A stretch of 64,000 bases of DNA from Campylobacter concisus (GTDB taxonomy: Bacteria > Campylobacterota > Campylobacteria > Campylobacterales > Campylobacteraceae), in contig NZ_CP049270.1 of assembly GCF_003048595.2 (NCBI RefSeq), forward strand, positions 930,001-994,000. Reading direction: 5' to 3'. Position numbers and translations under genes: made by a program. A model generated the notes under the pieces. The model did not search any database, was not told the DNA's origin, and was given only the letters and a program-made list of their open reading frames with translations. Below, piece by piece: positions 53,877-63,947 of this stretch; position 1 is the stretch's first letter, and every line of letters starts with the position of its first letter.

Positions 53877-55595
53877 TTACAAATTTGGATTTATCTTATA
53901 AGTACTCAAATCATTTCCCTTTGTATCCATAACATGCACAGCGCATGCGATGCAAGGATCGTAAGAGTGAATTTTTCGTATTATCTCGAGTGGTTTTGAA
54001 AGATCAGCGATCTTTAAACCAACTAAGCACGCCTCATAGCTTCCCATTTGATTTTGCGCATCTTTTGGAGAGGCGTTCCATGTGCTTGGTACGACTGCTT
54101 GCCAGTTTGTGATAACACCATCTTTTATGCGGCACCAGTGGCTAAGCGCACCTCTTGGAGCATTGCCTTGAAAATTTCCTTTGTACTCTTTTTTGTTATC
54201 GATTACATATTTTGCGCAAGTCTCTTGATCTGATTTTAAATTTTCTACCAAGGCATTAAATGCATCCATTGTGTGCTCTGCTACTACTTTTGCCTCAAGC
54301 ATACGAGTAGCGGTTCTGCCTAGAGTTGAGAAAACTGCGCTTAGCGGTAAGCCACTCTTTGCTAAAAATTCATCAACTACTTTTTTAACTCTCTCGTTAC
54401 CTCTAGCGTAGTTTATAACGATACTTGCTATTGGACCTACTTGCATAGGCATGCCATCATATCTTGGTGCTTTGATCCAGCTATATTTGCCTTTTGTATT
54501 AAAAAGCTTACTGTGAGCTAGTTTACCCTCGGCGTCTACGCTCTCGCCGTCAATAAGACCTGTGTAGTTCGCCTCAGTCTCGCCGTCATATGGGTGAAGC
54601 GCTTTGTCGTTTTTATACCAAGACCTAGTAGCTTCTTCGGTGATTTTATTTTCATCGATATCATAAACCTTGTTAAGATCGCCATTTAAGATATAGCCAC
54701 CTTTAAATAGATGATCATTTTTGCCTATCAAAAACTCATCGTAGCAGAGTAAATTTGCCACACCAACGTCGTTTAGAACGCTTGGCTCATTACCATAAGC
54801 TTTAGCTGCCATCAAGATATCTGGATAGTAAGCTCTATCTACAAATTCTTTGATCTCGGCAAATTTGCTCATATATTCGCCCATTCTAGCTGGATCCATA
54901 AGGTCCATCACGCAGGTCACACCGCCAACTGTTAGGCTTTGTGGATGTGGGTTTTTTGCGCCAAAGATAGCCATCATCTGAGCTGCTGTTCTTTGAATTC
55001 TTAAACACTCTAGATAGTGCGAGAGGACGATTAAATTTTGCTCTGGAGTAAATTTATATGTACTATGTCCCCAGTATGCGTTGGCAAATGGTCCAAGGTT
55101 GCCCTTTTTAACAAAGGCTTCAACTCTCTCTTTTACCTCTTTTAGCTTGTCAGCTCCTGTGGCAAATGGCAAATCAGTATATTTAAACGCCTCTTCGCTA
55201 GCTTTATGCACGTCTGCGCTTAGTGCAGAGACCACGTCCGCCCAATCCATGCCATGAAGCTGATAGAAATGCACGATGTGATCGTGAAGATATAAAGCTG
55301 CGTTCATAAGCGTTCTAGTTAGCTCTGCATTTAACGGAGGCTTGATACCAAGAGCATTTTCAACTGCGATAATGCCTGCTCGGTAGTGTGAGTATGTACA
55401 AACGCCACAAATTCTTTGCATGAAAAAGCCAGCATCTCTTGGGTCTCTACCTTTTACGATCTGCTCTAAGCCACGCCAAAGAGTTGAGCCAGAATACGCC
55501 TCTTTTACGACATTATTTTCATCTACGACAACTTCTATTCTTAAGTGTCCCTCGATACGTGTTATAGGGTCTATTACTATTCTTTTTTCACTCAT
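53877..55595 (-). CDS. hydB: [NiFe] hydrogenase large subunit HydB
   Basis: This 572-residue group 1 uptake hydrogenase large subunit holds the Ni-Fe site. The N-terminal ligand motif L1 is FMQRICGVCTYSHY (~58-71) and the C-terminal motif L2 is YDPCIACAVHVMD (~546-558). The 18-odd residues after the His of L2 are the extension that HydD removes. ITRIEGHLRIEVVVDENN is the usual opening. It is exported bound to HydA and faces the periplasm. It lies nine bases after hydA. Confidence 0.97.
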   Translation of the reverse strand: MSEKRIVIDPITRIEGHLRIEVVVDENNVVKEAYSGSTLWRGLEQIVKGRDPRDAGFFMQRICGVCTYSHYRAGIIAVENALGIKPPLNAELTRTLMNAALYLHDHIVHFYQLHGMDWADVVSALSADVHKASEEAFKYTDLPFATGADKLKEVKERVEAFVKKGNLGPFANAYWGHSTYKFTPEQNLIVLSHYLECLRIQRTAAQMMAIFGAKNPHPQSLTVGGVTCVMDLMDPARMGEYMSKFAEIKEFVDRAYYPDILMAAKAYGNEPSVLNDVGVANLLCYDEFLIGKNDHLFKGGYILNGDLNKVYDIDENKITEEATRSWYKNDKALHPYDGETEANYTGLIDGESVDAEGKLAHSKLFNTKGKYSWIKAPRYDGMPMQVGPIASIVINYARGNERVKKVVDEFLAKSGLPLSAVFSTLGRTATRMLEAKVVAEHTMDAFNALVENLKSDQETCAKYVIDNKKEYKGNFQGNAPRGALSHWCRIKDGVITNWQAVVPSTWNASPKDAQNQMGSYEACLVGLKIADLSKPLEIIRKIHSYDPCIACAVHVMDTKGNDLSTYKINPNL

Positions 55596-55604
55596 TTTTT
55601 CGCC

Positions 55605-56750
55605 TTATTCTTTATCTTTACTCATAGAAGCTATAACAGCGTGAGCTGCTATACCAATGCCTGTAAGAGCTAAAATTCCAATGCCAACTTTATCGCTGAC
55701 GTTATCAGCTCCAAGACCTAAAACAGTATCAAAGAGTCTATCTGCCATAGGCTCTTCAAATGGTCCCATTGTATCCCAGAAGTCTGGCTCTGAGCAGCCT
55801 ATACAGCCGTGGCCTGCTTGAACTGGCCATGATGTGTGCTGGTTAAATCTCTCGCGTGAGCAGTTATTAAATGTATATGGACCTTTACAGCCTACTTTGT
55901 ATAAGCAGTAGCCATTTTTTGCACCTTCATCGCCGAAGTTTTGGACAAACTCGCCAGCGTCAAAGTGACCACGTCTTTCGCAAAGATCGTGAATTCTTAA
56001 GCCATAAGCCCATTTTGGCCTATTATAAACATCAAGCGCTGGAAGTGTGCCAAAAAGTAAGAAGTGAAGCACGTTGCCAACGATATTTTTCTCACTTGGT
56101 GGACAGCCCGCAACATTAATAACTGGCTTATCAGTGACCTTTGAAAGTCCCACTGAATTTGATGGATTTGGCCTTGCTGCTTGAATGCCACCAAAGCTAG
56201 AACAGGTGCCGATCGCAAAGATAGCAGCTGCGTCTTTTGAAGCATTTACAGCATGAGTTTTACCTGTTGTGCCATGAGGTCCAACAGTTAGAAAATTTTC
56301 AGTCGCACCAGTTGGGATACCGCCCTCAACTAGCAAAATGTATCTGCCTTTGTATTTTTCGATCGCACTCTCTAAATTTTCTTCAGCCTGCCAACCAGAA
56401 GCTGCCATGATAGTTTCGTGGTATTCAAGGCTTATGTAGTCAAATATAAGACTATCTATGCTTGGAGCATCGGTTCTTAGTAAGCTCTCGCTACAGCCTG
56501 TACATTCTGCCATATGAAGCCATATCACAGGAAGCCTATCGCTAAGCTCAGCAGCACGAGCAACCATCGGTGTCATCGCACTTGGTAGAGCCATAAAAGC
56601 TGTCATCGCACCAGCCCACTTCATAAAATCACGCCTCGTAAAGCCCTTCTCTTTTAAAAGTTGCGCAATACTCGAGTCGCTTTTCATCTTAGGCAACGCA
56701 CTAAGCTCACTTAAGCGTCTATCTATCTTTTGACGCAAGTCATTATTCAT
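55605..56750 (-). CDS. hydA: [NiFe] hydrogenase small subunit HydA (Tat signal)
   Basis: This 381-residue small subunit carries three iron-sulfur clusters. A twin-arginine signal (TRRDFMKWAGAMTAFMAL, ~33-50) exports the HydAB dimer. The proximal cluster ligand motif CTGCSESLLR follows, with further Cys in GTCSSFGG and NVAGCPPSEKN. The medial and distal set includes CERRGHFDAG, CLYKVGCKGPYTFNNC and GHGCIGCSEPDFWD. A C-terminal hydrophobic helix (VGIGILALTGIGIAAHAVIA) anchors it near HydC. AAAGGAG lies before the ATG. It heads the hydABCD operon. Confidence 0.97.
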   Translation of the reverse strand: MNNDLRQKIDRRLSELSALPKMKSDSSIAQLLKEKGFTRRDFMKWAGAMTAFMALPSAMTPMVARAAELSDRLPVIWLHMAECTGCSESLLRTDAPSIDSLIFDYISLEYHETIMAASGWQAEENLESAIEKYKGRYILLVEGGIPTGATENFLTVGPHGTTGKTHAVNASKDAAAIFAIGTCSSFGGIQAARPNPSNSVGLSKVTDKPVINVAGCPPSEKNIVGNVLHFLLFGTLPALDVYNRPKWAYGLRIHDLCERRGHFDAGEFVQNFGDEGAKNGYCLYKVGCKGPYTFNNCSRERFNQHTSWPVQAGHGCIGCSEPDFWDTMGPFEEPMADRLFDTVLGLGADNVSDKVGIGILALTGIGIAAHAVIASMSKDKE

Positions 56751-57095
56751 ATAAGCTCCTTTGCTTGAAAATTTTACTTTTGTTAATAATATCTTTGTTT
56801 AAAGAAGTAAAAAATTATTTTATAAAATTAATATTTGTAATTAAATAAATTTTAACTAAAAAATTTAAAATCCCTTTTTTTGCGATATATTTTCAAAATA
56901 TAAAAAATAATATTTTGAGAAATTTTATTTTATTTTGATGAATCTTCAATATTTTAAGCATATTATTCTGAAAGTAAATATCAACTATAATTTTTAATAA
57001 TTTCTAAAAATTTAGCATATTTAAGGCGAGAGAAATTTTTGAGATAAAAATTTTTAAAAGCCCAAATGGATGAAATTTAGGCTTTTAAAGTTGCA
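56751..57095. other. 345-base AT-rich region between hydA and flgH
   Basis: It contains the hydrogenase promoter region and the flgH terminator (57053-57089). No gene is seen. I could not define a NikR operator of the TATWATT-N11-AATWATA type or a firm -10 box. Confidence 0.55.
57053..57089 (-). terminator. flgH terminator
   Basis: TTTAAAAGCC pairs with GGCTTTTAAA around a 17-base loop. The minus strand then reads AATTTTTATC. It lies seven bases past the stop. Confidence 0.65.
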
Positions 57096-57803
57096 TTAAA
57101 ATGGCCAGATAGCTTCCATAAGCCTTGTGCCCCAAGGTTTTTTGGTAGATTTGTCTAGCTCGCCCTCGGTTTTATACAAAATTTTGGCATCAGCTATATA
57201 TTTTGAGTCGATTTCGTTGTTTTGTGAGATGTCGTAAGGTCTGATAACGCCACTTACTTGCATGATCTGCTTTTCGCCGTTTATAAGTAGCTCGCGGCTA
57301 CCTTCTATGAAATAGTTGCCGTTATTTAGGATTTTTATGATCCTAGCTGAAATGGTTGCGGTAAATTTCTCGCTTCTATTACTCGTACCACTTCCTGTAA
57401 ATTTATTGCCACCACCTGCTTTAAAGCCGATGTCGCCGTATTTGTTTAGATTATCAGCTATATTTGAAAGTGGAGCGGCTCCAGCCGTAAATACACCTCC
57501 ACCAAGCGAGATGGTGCTATCTTTATTTGTGCTTTTGCTACCAGTTGAAGTTTGGCTTGCATTTTCTGAGATAACGATAGTCACGATATCATTTACATTC
57601 ATCGCTTTTCTATCTGAAAATAGCGGATTCTCGCCCTTGCCAAAGAGGCTGCCAGCATTGCTTTGTCCGGTTCCACTATCTTTTGAAGGGAGTTGCTCGA
57701 CATAAACTGGGGGTTTCATATTGATATGAGGATCAGCACTTGGCGTGCAGCCAGTGCAAATAATGCCCGCAGATAAGACGAGCCAAATCGTTTTATGGTT
57801 CAT
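57096..57803 (-). CDS. flgH: flagellar L-ring protein FlgH
   Basis: This 235-residue outer-membrane lipoprotein forms the L ring around the flagellar rod. A lipoprotein signal (IWLVLSAGIICTGC, Cys at ~19) is followed by SLFGKGENPLFSDRKAMNVNDIVTI and VISENASQTSTGSKSTNKDS. The C-terminal part is FTATISARIIKILNNGNYFIEGSRE and INGEKQIMQVSGVIRPYDIS, all strong FlgH features. It stands alone here, away from other flagellar genes, with its own terminator, and is divergent from pta. Confidence 0.95.
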   Translation of the reverse strand: MNHKTIWLVLSAGIICTGCTPSADPHINMKPPVYVEQLPSKDSGTGQSNAGSLFGKGENPLFSDRKAMNVNDIVTIVISENASQTSTGSKSTNKDSTISLGGGVFTAGAAPLSNIADNLNKYGDIGFKAGGGNKFTGSGTSNRSEKFTATISARIIKILNNGNYFIEGSRELLINGEKQIMQVSGVIRPYDISQNNEIDSKYIADAKILYKTEGELDKSTKKPWGTRLMEAIWPF

Positions 57804-57831
57804 AAAAAATGCCTTAAAATAAGTATCTTTG

Positions 57832-57840
57832 TGCTAGAAT
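57832..57840 (+). promoter_or_regulatory. extended -10 promoter of pta
   Basis: TGCTAGAAT lies 31 bases before the pta ATG, with AAAAAGG as the ribosome site. Confidence 0.5.
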
Positions 57841-57871
57841 TAAGCAATTTAAGTTCCTAAAAAGGTCGCAA

Positions 57872-59239
57872 ATGAAAAGTTGTTACGTTTTTACAGACAA
57901 AAATTTAGCACATCTGCAAGAAATTATAGCTACAAAATTCAAAAAAGTTGAGATTTTTAAGATAATCCCAGATGAAAACGATAAAAATAACTTAATAAAT
58001 TCAAATGAAAAAGAGTTTTTTCTAAAATTTATAGATAAATATGAAGATTTAAAAGCCAAAAGCGACTTTGTCATAGTTCTTGGCTGTGAGGACTTTAGCG
58101 TCTTTGGCAAAAGCGAGCTAAATTTAAAGCTAGCAAGAAATTTAAACGCTCCAGTTTTTGACGAAAATGCAAGCGAGCTAAGGGCACTAAATCCAAACTC
58201 AAAGCTTCTAATCACCGATAAATTTGATAAAATTTTGAGCTACAAAGCTGACATCATCACACCATTTAAATTTCAAAGCCTGCTTCTAAAAAGAGCTAAA
58301 GCTGCAAACAAGACCGTCGTTTTACCAGAGAGTGACGATGAGAGAATTTTAAAAGCAGCTCACATCGTGCTAGAAAAAGATGCGGCAAATATCATATTGC
58401 TAGGACTTGAAGATGAAATTTCAAAAAAAGCGGCCGCTTTGGGGCTAAATCTAAGCAAAGCCAAAGTGATCAATCCAGAACAAAATGAGCTGACAGATGA
58501 ATTTGCAAAGAAAATTTATGAGCTAAGAAAACATAAAGGCGTTGATGAAGCCAAGGCAAACGCGCTTGCAAAAGATAAAATTTACTTTGCTACGATGCTA
58601 ATTCACGAAGGCTTAGCCGATGCCTTGGTAAGTGGCGCTACGATGAGCACGGCTGATACGATCCGCCCAGCTTTGCAGATCATAAAAACAAAGCCAAATG
58701 TAAGCGTGGTAAGTGGGGCATTTTTTATGGCGCTTGAAGAAGAAATTTTGCTTTTTGCCGACTGCGCCGTCACGCCAAATCCAAGTGCAGATGAGCTAGC
58801 TAGCATCACACTAAGTAGCGCTCAAACGGCAAGTGCCTTTGGTCTTAACCCAAAGATCGCTATGCTGAGCTACTCTACGGCTGATAGTGGAAGTGGGCCT
58901 GATGTGGAATTTATAAAAGAAGCTGCCAAAAAGGTGAGCGAGCTTGATGCAAATTTAAAAATCGCAGCACCTATTCAGTTTGACGCAGCCGTTGATCTAA
59001 GCGTGGCTAGTAAAAAGATGCCAAACTCAGAGGTTGCTGGGCATGCAAATGTCTTTATCTTTCCAAATTTAAACTGCGGAAATATCTGTTATAAAGCAGT
59101 TCAGCGAAGCGCAAACGCTCTAGCTGTGGGTCCAATACTTCAAGGGCTAAAAAAGCCAGTTAATGACCTAAGCCGCGGTTGCCTCGTTGAAGACGTGGTA
59201 AATACTATCTTAATCAGTGCCATACAAGCAGGAGAATAA
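57872..59239 (+). CDS. pta: phosphate acetyltransferase
   Basis: This 455-residue enzyme interconverts acetyl-CoA and acetyl phosphate. The PTA/PTB catalytic domain covers ~135-455: [49 protein letters not shown] (seen as [20 protein letters not shown]), [19 protein letters not shown] and [15 protein letters not shown]. The first ~130 residues are a shortened, poorly conserved remnant of the P-loop/DRTGG region found in 700-residue enterobacterial Pta. No Walker A can be seen there. ackA follows by one base, forming the usual acetate switch operon. Confidence 0.94.
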   Translation: MKSCYVFTDKNLAHLQEIIATKFKKVEIFKIIPDENDKNNLINSNEKEFFLKFIDKYEDLKAKSDFVIVLGCEDFSVFGKSELNLKLARNLNAPVFDENASELRALNPNSKLLITDKFDKILSYKADIITPFKFQSLLLKRAKAANKTVVLPESDDERILKAAHIVLEKDAANIILLGLEDEISKKAAALGLNLSKAKVINPEQNELTDEFAKKIYELRKHKGVDEAKANALAKDKIYFATMLIHEGLADALVSGATMSTADTIRPALQIIKTKPNVSVVSGAFFMALEEEILLFADCAVTPNPSADELASITLSSAQTASAFGLNPKIAMLSYSTADSGSGPDVEFIKEAAKKVSELDANLKIAAPIQFDAAVDLSVASKKMPNSEVAGHANVFIFPNLNCGNICYKAVQRSANALAVGPILQGLKKPVNDLSRGCLVEDVVNTILISAIQAGE

Positions 59240-59240
59240 T

Positions 59241-60437
59241 ATGAGAATTTTGGTTTTAAACTCGGGTAGTAGCTCAATAAAATTTCAACTTTTTGCAATG
59301 GATACCAAAACCAGTCTAGCAAGCGGTCTAGTCGAGCAAATCGGCAGCTCCAGCTCAAGAGCGGTGTTAAAAGCAAATGGCGAAACCTACGAGATAAAAC
59401 GCTTTATAAAAGACCACCATGACGGACTTGAGGCGATGAACGAGCTCTTTGTCACATCACACACCTTGCACGATCTAAGCGAGCTTGATGGTATCGGACA
59501 CAGGATAGTTCACGGCGGAGAGAGCTTTTTTAGCTCAATGATCGTTGATGAGAGCGTCATCAAAAAGATCGAGGAGATAAGTCCACTTGCCCCTCTTCAT
59601 AACCCAGGGCACCTTGCTGGCATCAAAAATGCGATGAAAGAGAGCAAAAACGTGCCTCACGTGGTTGTTTTTGACACGGTATTTCATCAAAGCATGCCAG
59701 AGTATGCCTACCGCTACGCTCTACCTTATGACGTTTGCAAGACTCATCACATCAGAAAATACGGCTTTCACGGCACTTCGCATAGATACGTCTGCAAGCA
59801 AGCGGCCAAAATGCTTGGCATAGAATTTGATAAATTTAACGCTATCTCGCTTCATCTAGGCAACGGCGCCTCAGCCTGTGCGGTACAAAACGGCAAAAGT
59901 ATCGATACCTCGATGGGTCTAAGTCCACTTGAAGGGCTCATAATGGGTACAAGAAGTGGCGATATGGACCCAGCAGTGGTTATCTACCTCCTAAATATCG
60001 GTGTTTTAAAATGGAACGAGATAGATAACTTTTTAAACAAAAAAAGCGGACTTTTTGGAATTTGTGGCTCAAGTGACATGAGAGAGGTCGTAGCCAAGAT
60101 GCAAAACGACGAGCGAGCCAAGCTTGCTTTTGAGATGTTTTGCTACCGAGTAAAAAAATATATTGGCTCATATTACGCCATTTTAGGACGCGTTGATGCA
60201 CTTATATTTACTGGCGGTATTGGCGAAAATGCACCAAATACAAGGCAAAAAATTTGTGATGATCTAAAACATCTTGGCATTCACATAAATCACGATCTAA
60301 ATTTCCAAGACATGCGAGGCGAGAGATGCATAGACGGGGATCACGCTAAGATAAAAACGCTCATCATCCCAACAAACGAAGAGCTAGAAATCGCGATAGA
60401 AACGGCTAGAGTAATAAAAGAGAGCAAAGCCAAATAA
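59241..60437 (+). CDS. ackA: acetate kinase
   Basis: This 398-residue ASKHA-fold kinase makes ATP and acetate from acetyl phosphate. The start [15 protein letters not shown] contains the adenosine-loop Asn and Ser. [13 protein letters not shown], the catalytic [17 protein letters not shown] (FDTxFH), [16 protein letters not shown] and [16 protein letters not shown] complete the family set. The ATG is preferred over an in-frame ATG eight codons earlier, inside pta, because GGAGAA stands directly before it. It ends the pta-ackA operon. Confidence 0.97.
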   Translation: MRILVLNSGSSSIKFQLFAMDTKTSLASGLVEQIGSSSSRAVLKANGETYEIKRFIKDHHDGLEAMNELFVTSHTLHDLSELDGIGHRIVHGGESFFSSMIVDESVIKKIEEISPLAPLHNPGHLAGIKNAMKESKNVPHVVVFDTVFHQSMPEYAYRYALPYDVCKTHHIRKYGFHGTSHRYVCKQAAKMLGIEFDKFNAISLHLGNGASACAVQNGKSIDTSMGLSPLEGLIMGTRSGDMDPAVVIYLLNIGVLKWNEIDNFLNKKSGLFGICGSSDMREVVAKMQNDERAKLAFEMFCYRVKKYIGSYYAILGRVDALIFTGGIGENAPNTRQKICDDLKHLGIHINHDLNFQDMRGERCIDGDHAKIKTLIIPTNEELEIAIETARVIKESKAK

Positions 60438-60526
60438 ATAGATGTTTAAGCCAGACTTGATATATAAATTTTAAGCCTAATTAGTTTTAAAATAGAATTA
60501 GCATTATTTTTAGGTTATAAGATAAA

Positions 60527-60558
60527 AAGCTTTTGCGATTTTAAGCTCGCAAAAGCTT
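60527..60558 (-). terminator. terminator shared by ackA and lpxD
   Basis: AAGCTTTTGCGA and its perfect 12-base complement flank an eight-base loop between two convergent genes. On the minus strand TTTTTATC follows, which favours the ilv-lpxD transcript. Confidence 0.7.
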
Positions 60559-60562
60559 GCAA

Positions 60563-61519
60563 TCAATTTTTCTTAAAAAATCTCAAAATTTTTGCTTGGA
60601 GTTTAAACTGATCTGAAAGCTCCATTATTGGATAAGCTCCGGCGTATTTTTTGCCGCCAGGCAGGTCTTTGCTAACACCGCCGCGTGCAGCGATCTGTGC
60701 AAAGTCACCCACTTTTACATGACCAGCTGAGCCGCTTTGACCGCCCATTACGACGTTTCTGCCTAGCACTGTTGAGCCAGCAAGGCCAGTTTGTGAGACG
60801 ATTAGGCAGCCATTTCCAAGCTCGCAGTTGTGGCCTATTTGAACGAGATTGTCTATCTTTGTGTAGTTTGCGATCATCGTGCTTTCAAAAACGCCACGAT
60901 CTATCGTCGTGCAAGCGCCGATCTCAACAAAATCACCTAAAACAACATTGCCATTGTGATAAATTTTTACATGCTCGCCAGTTTTTGTATGTGCATAGCC
61001 AAAGCCATCGCTGCCTATAACGCAGTTTGCCAGCAGATGGCACTCATTGCCGATGACGCAGTCGTTGTAGATGACGACATTTGGATGGATGATGCAGTTT
61101 TTGCCTATAGTTACGTTATCGCCCAAAAATGCTCCAGCCATTACTACCGTATTTTCGCCAACACTAACATTTGAGCCTATGTAGACATTTGGCATTATCT
61201 TTGCACTCTTAGCGATATTTGATGGCTTTGGCTCGCAAAAAAGCGGCTTAGCATAATCTTTACTAAGCAAGGCAAATGCAAGGTGTGGATTATCACACAC
61301 AAGTGCAACCATGCCAGCTGGTACCAAGCCTAAAAGCGATTTTGTCACCAATATGGCTCCAGCGTTTGATGTGCTTATAAATTTTGCATTCTTCTCGCCA
61401 TCGCAGTATGTTAGCTCAGCTTTATTTGCATTTTTTAAAGAATTTAAGGCAAAAATTTCTATATCTTCTCCACTAAAAGTAGCATTTACTTTTGAGGCTA
61501 TTTCACTTAGTTTCATCAT
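60563..61519 (-). CDS. lpxD: UDP-3-O-acylglucosamine N-acyltransferase LpxD
   Basis: This 318-residue trimeric left-handed beta-helix enzyme attaches the second 3-hydroxyacyl chain during lipid A synthesis. The N-terminal uridine-binding domain (1-~100) contains LVPAGMVALVCDNPHLAFALL. Hexapeptide repeats (~105-280) such as IGSNVSVGENTVVMAG and IGKNCIIHPNVVIYND lead to the catalytic His region DNLVQIGHNCELGNGC. QTGLAGSTVLGRNVVMGGQ is typical of LpxD. The start overlaps the ilvH stop (ATATGATG), so a lipid A gene is coupled to branched-chain amino acid synthesis. Confidence 0.95.
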   Translation of the reverse strand: MMKLSEIASKVNATFSGEDIEIFALNSLKNANKAELTYCDGEKNAKFISTSNAGAILVTKSLLGLVPAGMVALVCDNPHLAFALLSKDYAKPLFCEPKPSNIAKSAKIMPNVYIGSNVSVGENTVVMAGAFLGDNVTIGKNCIIHPNVVIYNDCVIGNECHLLANCVIGSDGFGYAHTKTGEHVKIYHNGNVVLGDFVEIGACTTIDRGVFESTMIANYTKIDNLVQIGHNCELGNGCLIVSQTGLAGSTVLGRNVVMGGQSGSAGHVKVGDFAQIAARGGVSKDLPGGKKYAGAYPIMELSDQFKLQAKILRFFKKN

Positions 61520-61983
61520 ATATCCATTATCACAGATCCGCCACGTACGACGTCAACTGGGTTAAATTTCTTTATCGATTTTAAAAAGCTCTCGATCCTA
61601 CTCGCATCGTCAGCCACCATGACAACGATGTAGTTTTCGTTTGTATTTGTGACGATGCCATTGTACGACTTTAGTATCGCCTCAAGACCGGCAAAATTTT
61701 CACCAAGTGGAATTTTCACAAGAGCCATCTCTTTTTCGACAAATTCGCCACTTTCTATGACTTTATACGTTGGTATGAGCTTGTGAAGCTGTTTTACGAT
61801 CTGCTCTAAAACTCTCTCATCGCCACTTGTTACGATACTTAGCCTTGAGAAGTTGCTCTCAGGTATTGGAGCAACGGTTAGTGTATCGATATTGTAGCCC
61901 CTGCCCGCAAAAAGTCCAGAAATTCTAGCCAAAACACCGTGTTCATTTAAAACTATAACCGAAATCGTTCTTCTGATACTCAT
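61516..61983 (-). CDS. ilvH: acetolactate synthase small (regulatory) subunit IlvH
   Basis: This 155-residue regulatory subunit has an N-terminal ACT domain (RTISVIVLNEHGVLARISGLFAGRGYNIDTLTV, of which EHGVLARISGLFAGRGYNI is the valine-binding segment). A C-terminal domain from ~80 contains EMALVKIP and VDVVRGGSVIMD. It raises activity of IlvB and confers feedback inhibition by valine. It overlaps ilvB by four bases upstream and lpxD downstream. Confidence 0.95.
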   Translation of the reverse strand: MSIRRTISVIVLNEHGVLARISGLFAGRGYNIDTLTVAPIPESNFSRLSIVTSGDERVLEQIVKQLHKLIPTYKVIESGEFVEKEMALVKIPLGENFAGLEAILKSYNGIVTNTNENYIVVMVADDASRIESFLKSIKKFNPVDVVRGGSVIMDI

Positions 61984-63677
61984 TTATCTTCCTTGCTCTT
62001 TAATATCATATTATAAATCGCAGCTCCAGCTGGAACCATAGGAAGCACATCCTCAAAGCGGTCGATCCTAACGTCGATCATCGCTGATTTTTTGCTATCG
62101 ATCGCTTCTTTTAAAGCCTTTCTAAACTCATCCTTACTCTTGCAAACAAAGCCAACTCCGCCAAATCCTTCAGCGATCTTTACAAAATCAGGCTGCAAGC
62201 TAAGATCAGTCGATGAGTAGCGTTTTTCATAAAAAAATGTCTGCCACTGGCGCACCATGCCCAAGAAGTTGTTGTTTAAAATGATGTTTATAACAGGCAT
62301 ATTTATCTCATGAGCCGTCATTAACTCTTGGATATTCATAAGTATTGAGCCATCGCCTGTAAAATTTATAACAAGATTGTCTGGTTTTGCACATTTTGCG
62401 CCGATCGCTGCAGGGAGGCCAAATCCCATTGTGCCAAGTCCGCCACTTGTAACAAGCTGTCTTGCTCGGTTAAACGGATAAAACTGCGCCACCCACATTT
62501 GGTGCTGACCGACGTCTGTTGAGATTATCGCATCAGCTCCTGCTATCTTTGCGGTCTCTTTGATGACCCATTGTGGTTTTAAGACCTTGTCGCTATCTGT
62601 GTAGCCAAGTGGATTTAGTTTAGAATATCTATCTAAAATTTCTCTCCAAGGTGCGTAGTTTTCAGGCTTTGCATTGACTTCTTCATAAAGCTCAGTTAGC
62701 ACGTTTGTAAGATCACCAACTATCGGATAGTGAGCGTTTATAATCTTTGAGATAGAGCTTGGATCGATATCTATGTGAATTATCTTTGCATGTTTGGCAA
62801 ACTCATCCGTCCTGCCAGTGATCCTGTCACAAAACCTAGCTCCAAGTGATATAAGAAGGTCGCACTCGCTAAGTGCCATATTTGAAGCGTAGCTACCATG
62901 CATGCCTGCCATGCCTAAATTTAGCTCATCTTTTGCGTCAAGTACACCAAGAGCCATCAGTGTCTCAACCGCTGGGATGCCAGTTTTTTTCATAAATTTA
63001 CGTATGATCTCGCTTGCTCCAGATGCGACCGCACCACCACCGATGTAAAGAAGCGGCCTTTTAGCTTCATTTATCACAACTGCTGCTTTTTTTATCTGTT
63101 TTGAGTTGCCCTTATAGGTCGGTTTGTAACTTGGAATAGAAATTTCTTTTGGATAGACAAAGTCGCCAAGTCTTGATGTGATATTTTTTGGGATATCGAT
63201 ATGAACTGGTCCTGGACGGCCTGATCTTGCGATGTAAAAAGCCTCTTTTATGATGCGAGGTAGCTCTTCAACGCTATTAACTAAAAAGTTGTGTTTGACA
63301 CAGGGGCGTGAAATGCCAACTGCATCGATCTCTTGAAAAGCATCTGTACCGATCATAAATGTTGGTACTTGACCACTTATAAGCACGATCGGAATACTAT
63401 CACTATAAGCTGTTGCAAGGCCAGTGACAGCATTTGTAAAGCCGGGGCCACTTGTCACAAAAGCAACGCCAACTTTACCACTAACTCTAGCGTATCCATC
63501 GGCCGCATGAACGGCTGCTTGCTCGTGGCGAACCAAAACGTGTTTAAAATAAGTCTGCTTGTATGTTTCGTCGTAGATATTTAAAGCTGCACCGCCAGGA
63601 TAGCCAAAAACTATCTCAACGCCCTCTTCGTGCAAGGCCTCGCTTATCATCTGTGAACCAGAAATCTGTTTTATCAT
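61980..63677 (-). CDS. ilvB: acetolactate synthase large subunit (IlvB/IlvI)
   Basis: This ~565-residue thiamine diphosphate enzyme condenses pyruvate to acetolactate (or acetohydroxybutyrate) for valine, leucine and isoleucine synthesis. The catalytic Glu region is VFGYPGGAALNIYDE with VRHEQAAVHAADGYARVSG. FAD-domain segments are in the middle, and the TPP motif is NFTGDGSILMNIQELMTA with NNNFLGMVRQWQ (Mg ligand Asn). The ATG is used as start. A GTG one codon earlier is equally possible, and AAAGG precedes both. It heads ilvB-ilvH-lpxD. Confidence 0.95.
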   Translation of the reverse strand: MIKQISGSQMISEALHEEGVEIVFGYPGGAALNIYDETYKQTYFKHVLVRHEQAAVHAADGYARVSGKVGVAFVTSGPGFTNAVTGLATAYSDSIPIVLISGQVPTFMIGTDAFQEIDAVGISRPCVKHNFLVNSVEELPRIIKEAFYIARSGRPGPVHIDIPKNITSRLGDFVYPKEISIPSYKPTYKGNSKQIKKAAVVINEAKRPLLYIGGGAVASGASEIIRKFMKKTGIPAVETLMALGVLDAKDELNLGMAGMHGSYASNMALSECDLLISLGARFCDRITGRTDEFAKHAKIIHIDIDPSSISKIINAHYPIVGDLTNVLTELYEEVNAKPENYAPWREILDRYSKLNPLGYTDSDKVLKPQWVIKETAKIAGADAIISTDVGQHQMWVAQFYPFNRARQLVTSGGLGTMGFGLPAAIGAKCAKPDNLVINFTGDGSILMNIQELMTAHEINMPVINIILNNNFLGMVRQWQTFFYEKRYSSTDLSLQPDFVKIAEGFGGVGFVCKSKDEFRKALKEAIDSKKSAMIDVRIDRFEDVLPMVPAGAAIYNMILKSKEDK

Positions 63678-63916
63678 CACTTTAGCCTTTTGATAAATTT
63701 ATCGCAGATTATATCCCAAAGCATTTTAAATCCATTTTAACTTTCTAGCGAAATTTAGGTATTGCTTTGATTTCCTTGAAAAATTTTTAACTAGTTTAGA
63801 AGAATAATACAAAATATTTTACATAAAATTAAACATATTATTTTTAGTAAAATTAATAAATTTAAGTGAGCAAAGGCTATAAAATTTTAAGAGCTAAAAC
63901 TCATTTGTATAAATTC

Positions 63917-63947
63917 TAGGCTTAATTTTTTAATTAAAATAAGCCTA
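63917..63947 (-). terminator. terminator of the gene at the window end
   Basis: TAGGCTT pairs with AAGCCTA and, inside one bulged A, ATTTT pairs with AAAAT. The stem overlaps the stop codon of the partial gene. Confidence 0.5.

Noticed and set aside
56751-57052. NikR operator upstream of hydA
   Set aside because: TATTATT-like pieces occur, but no pair with the right spacing and symmetry could be found.
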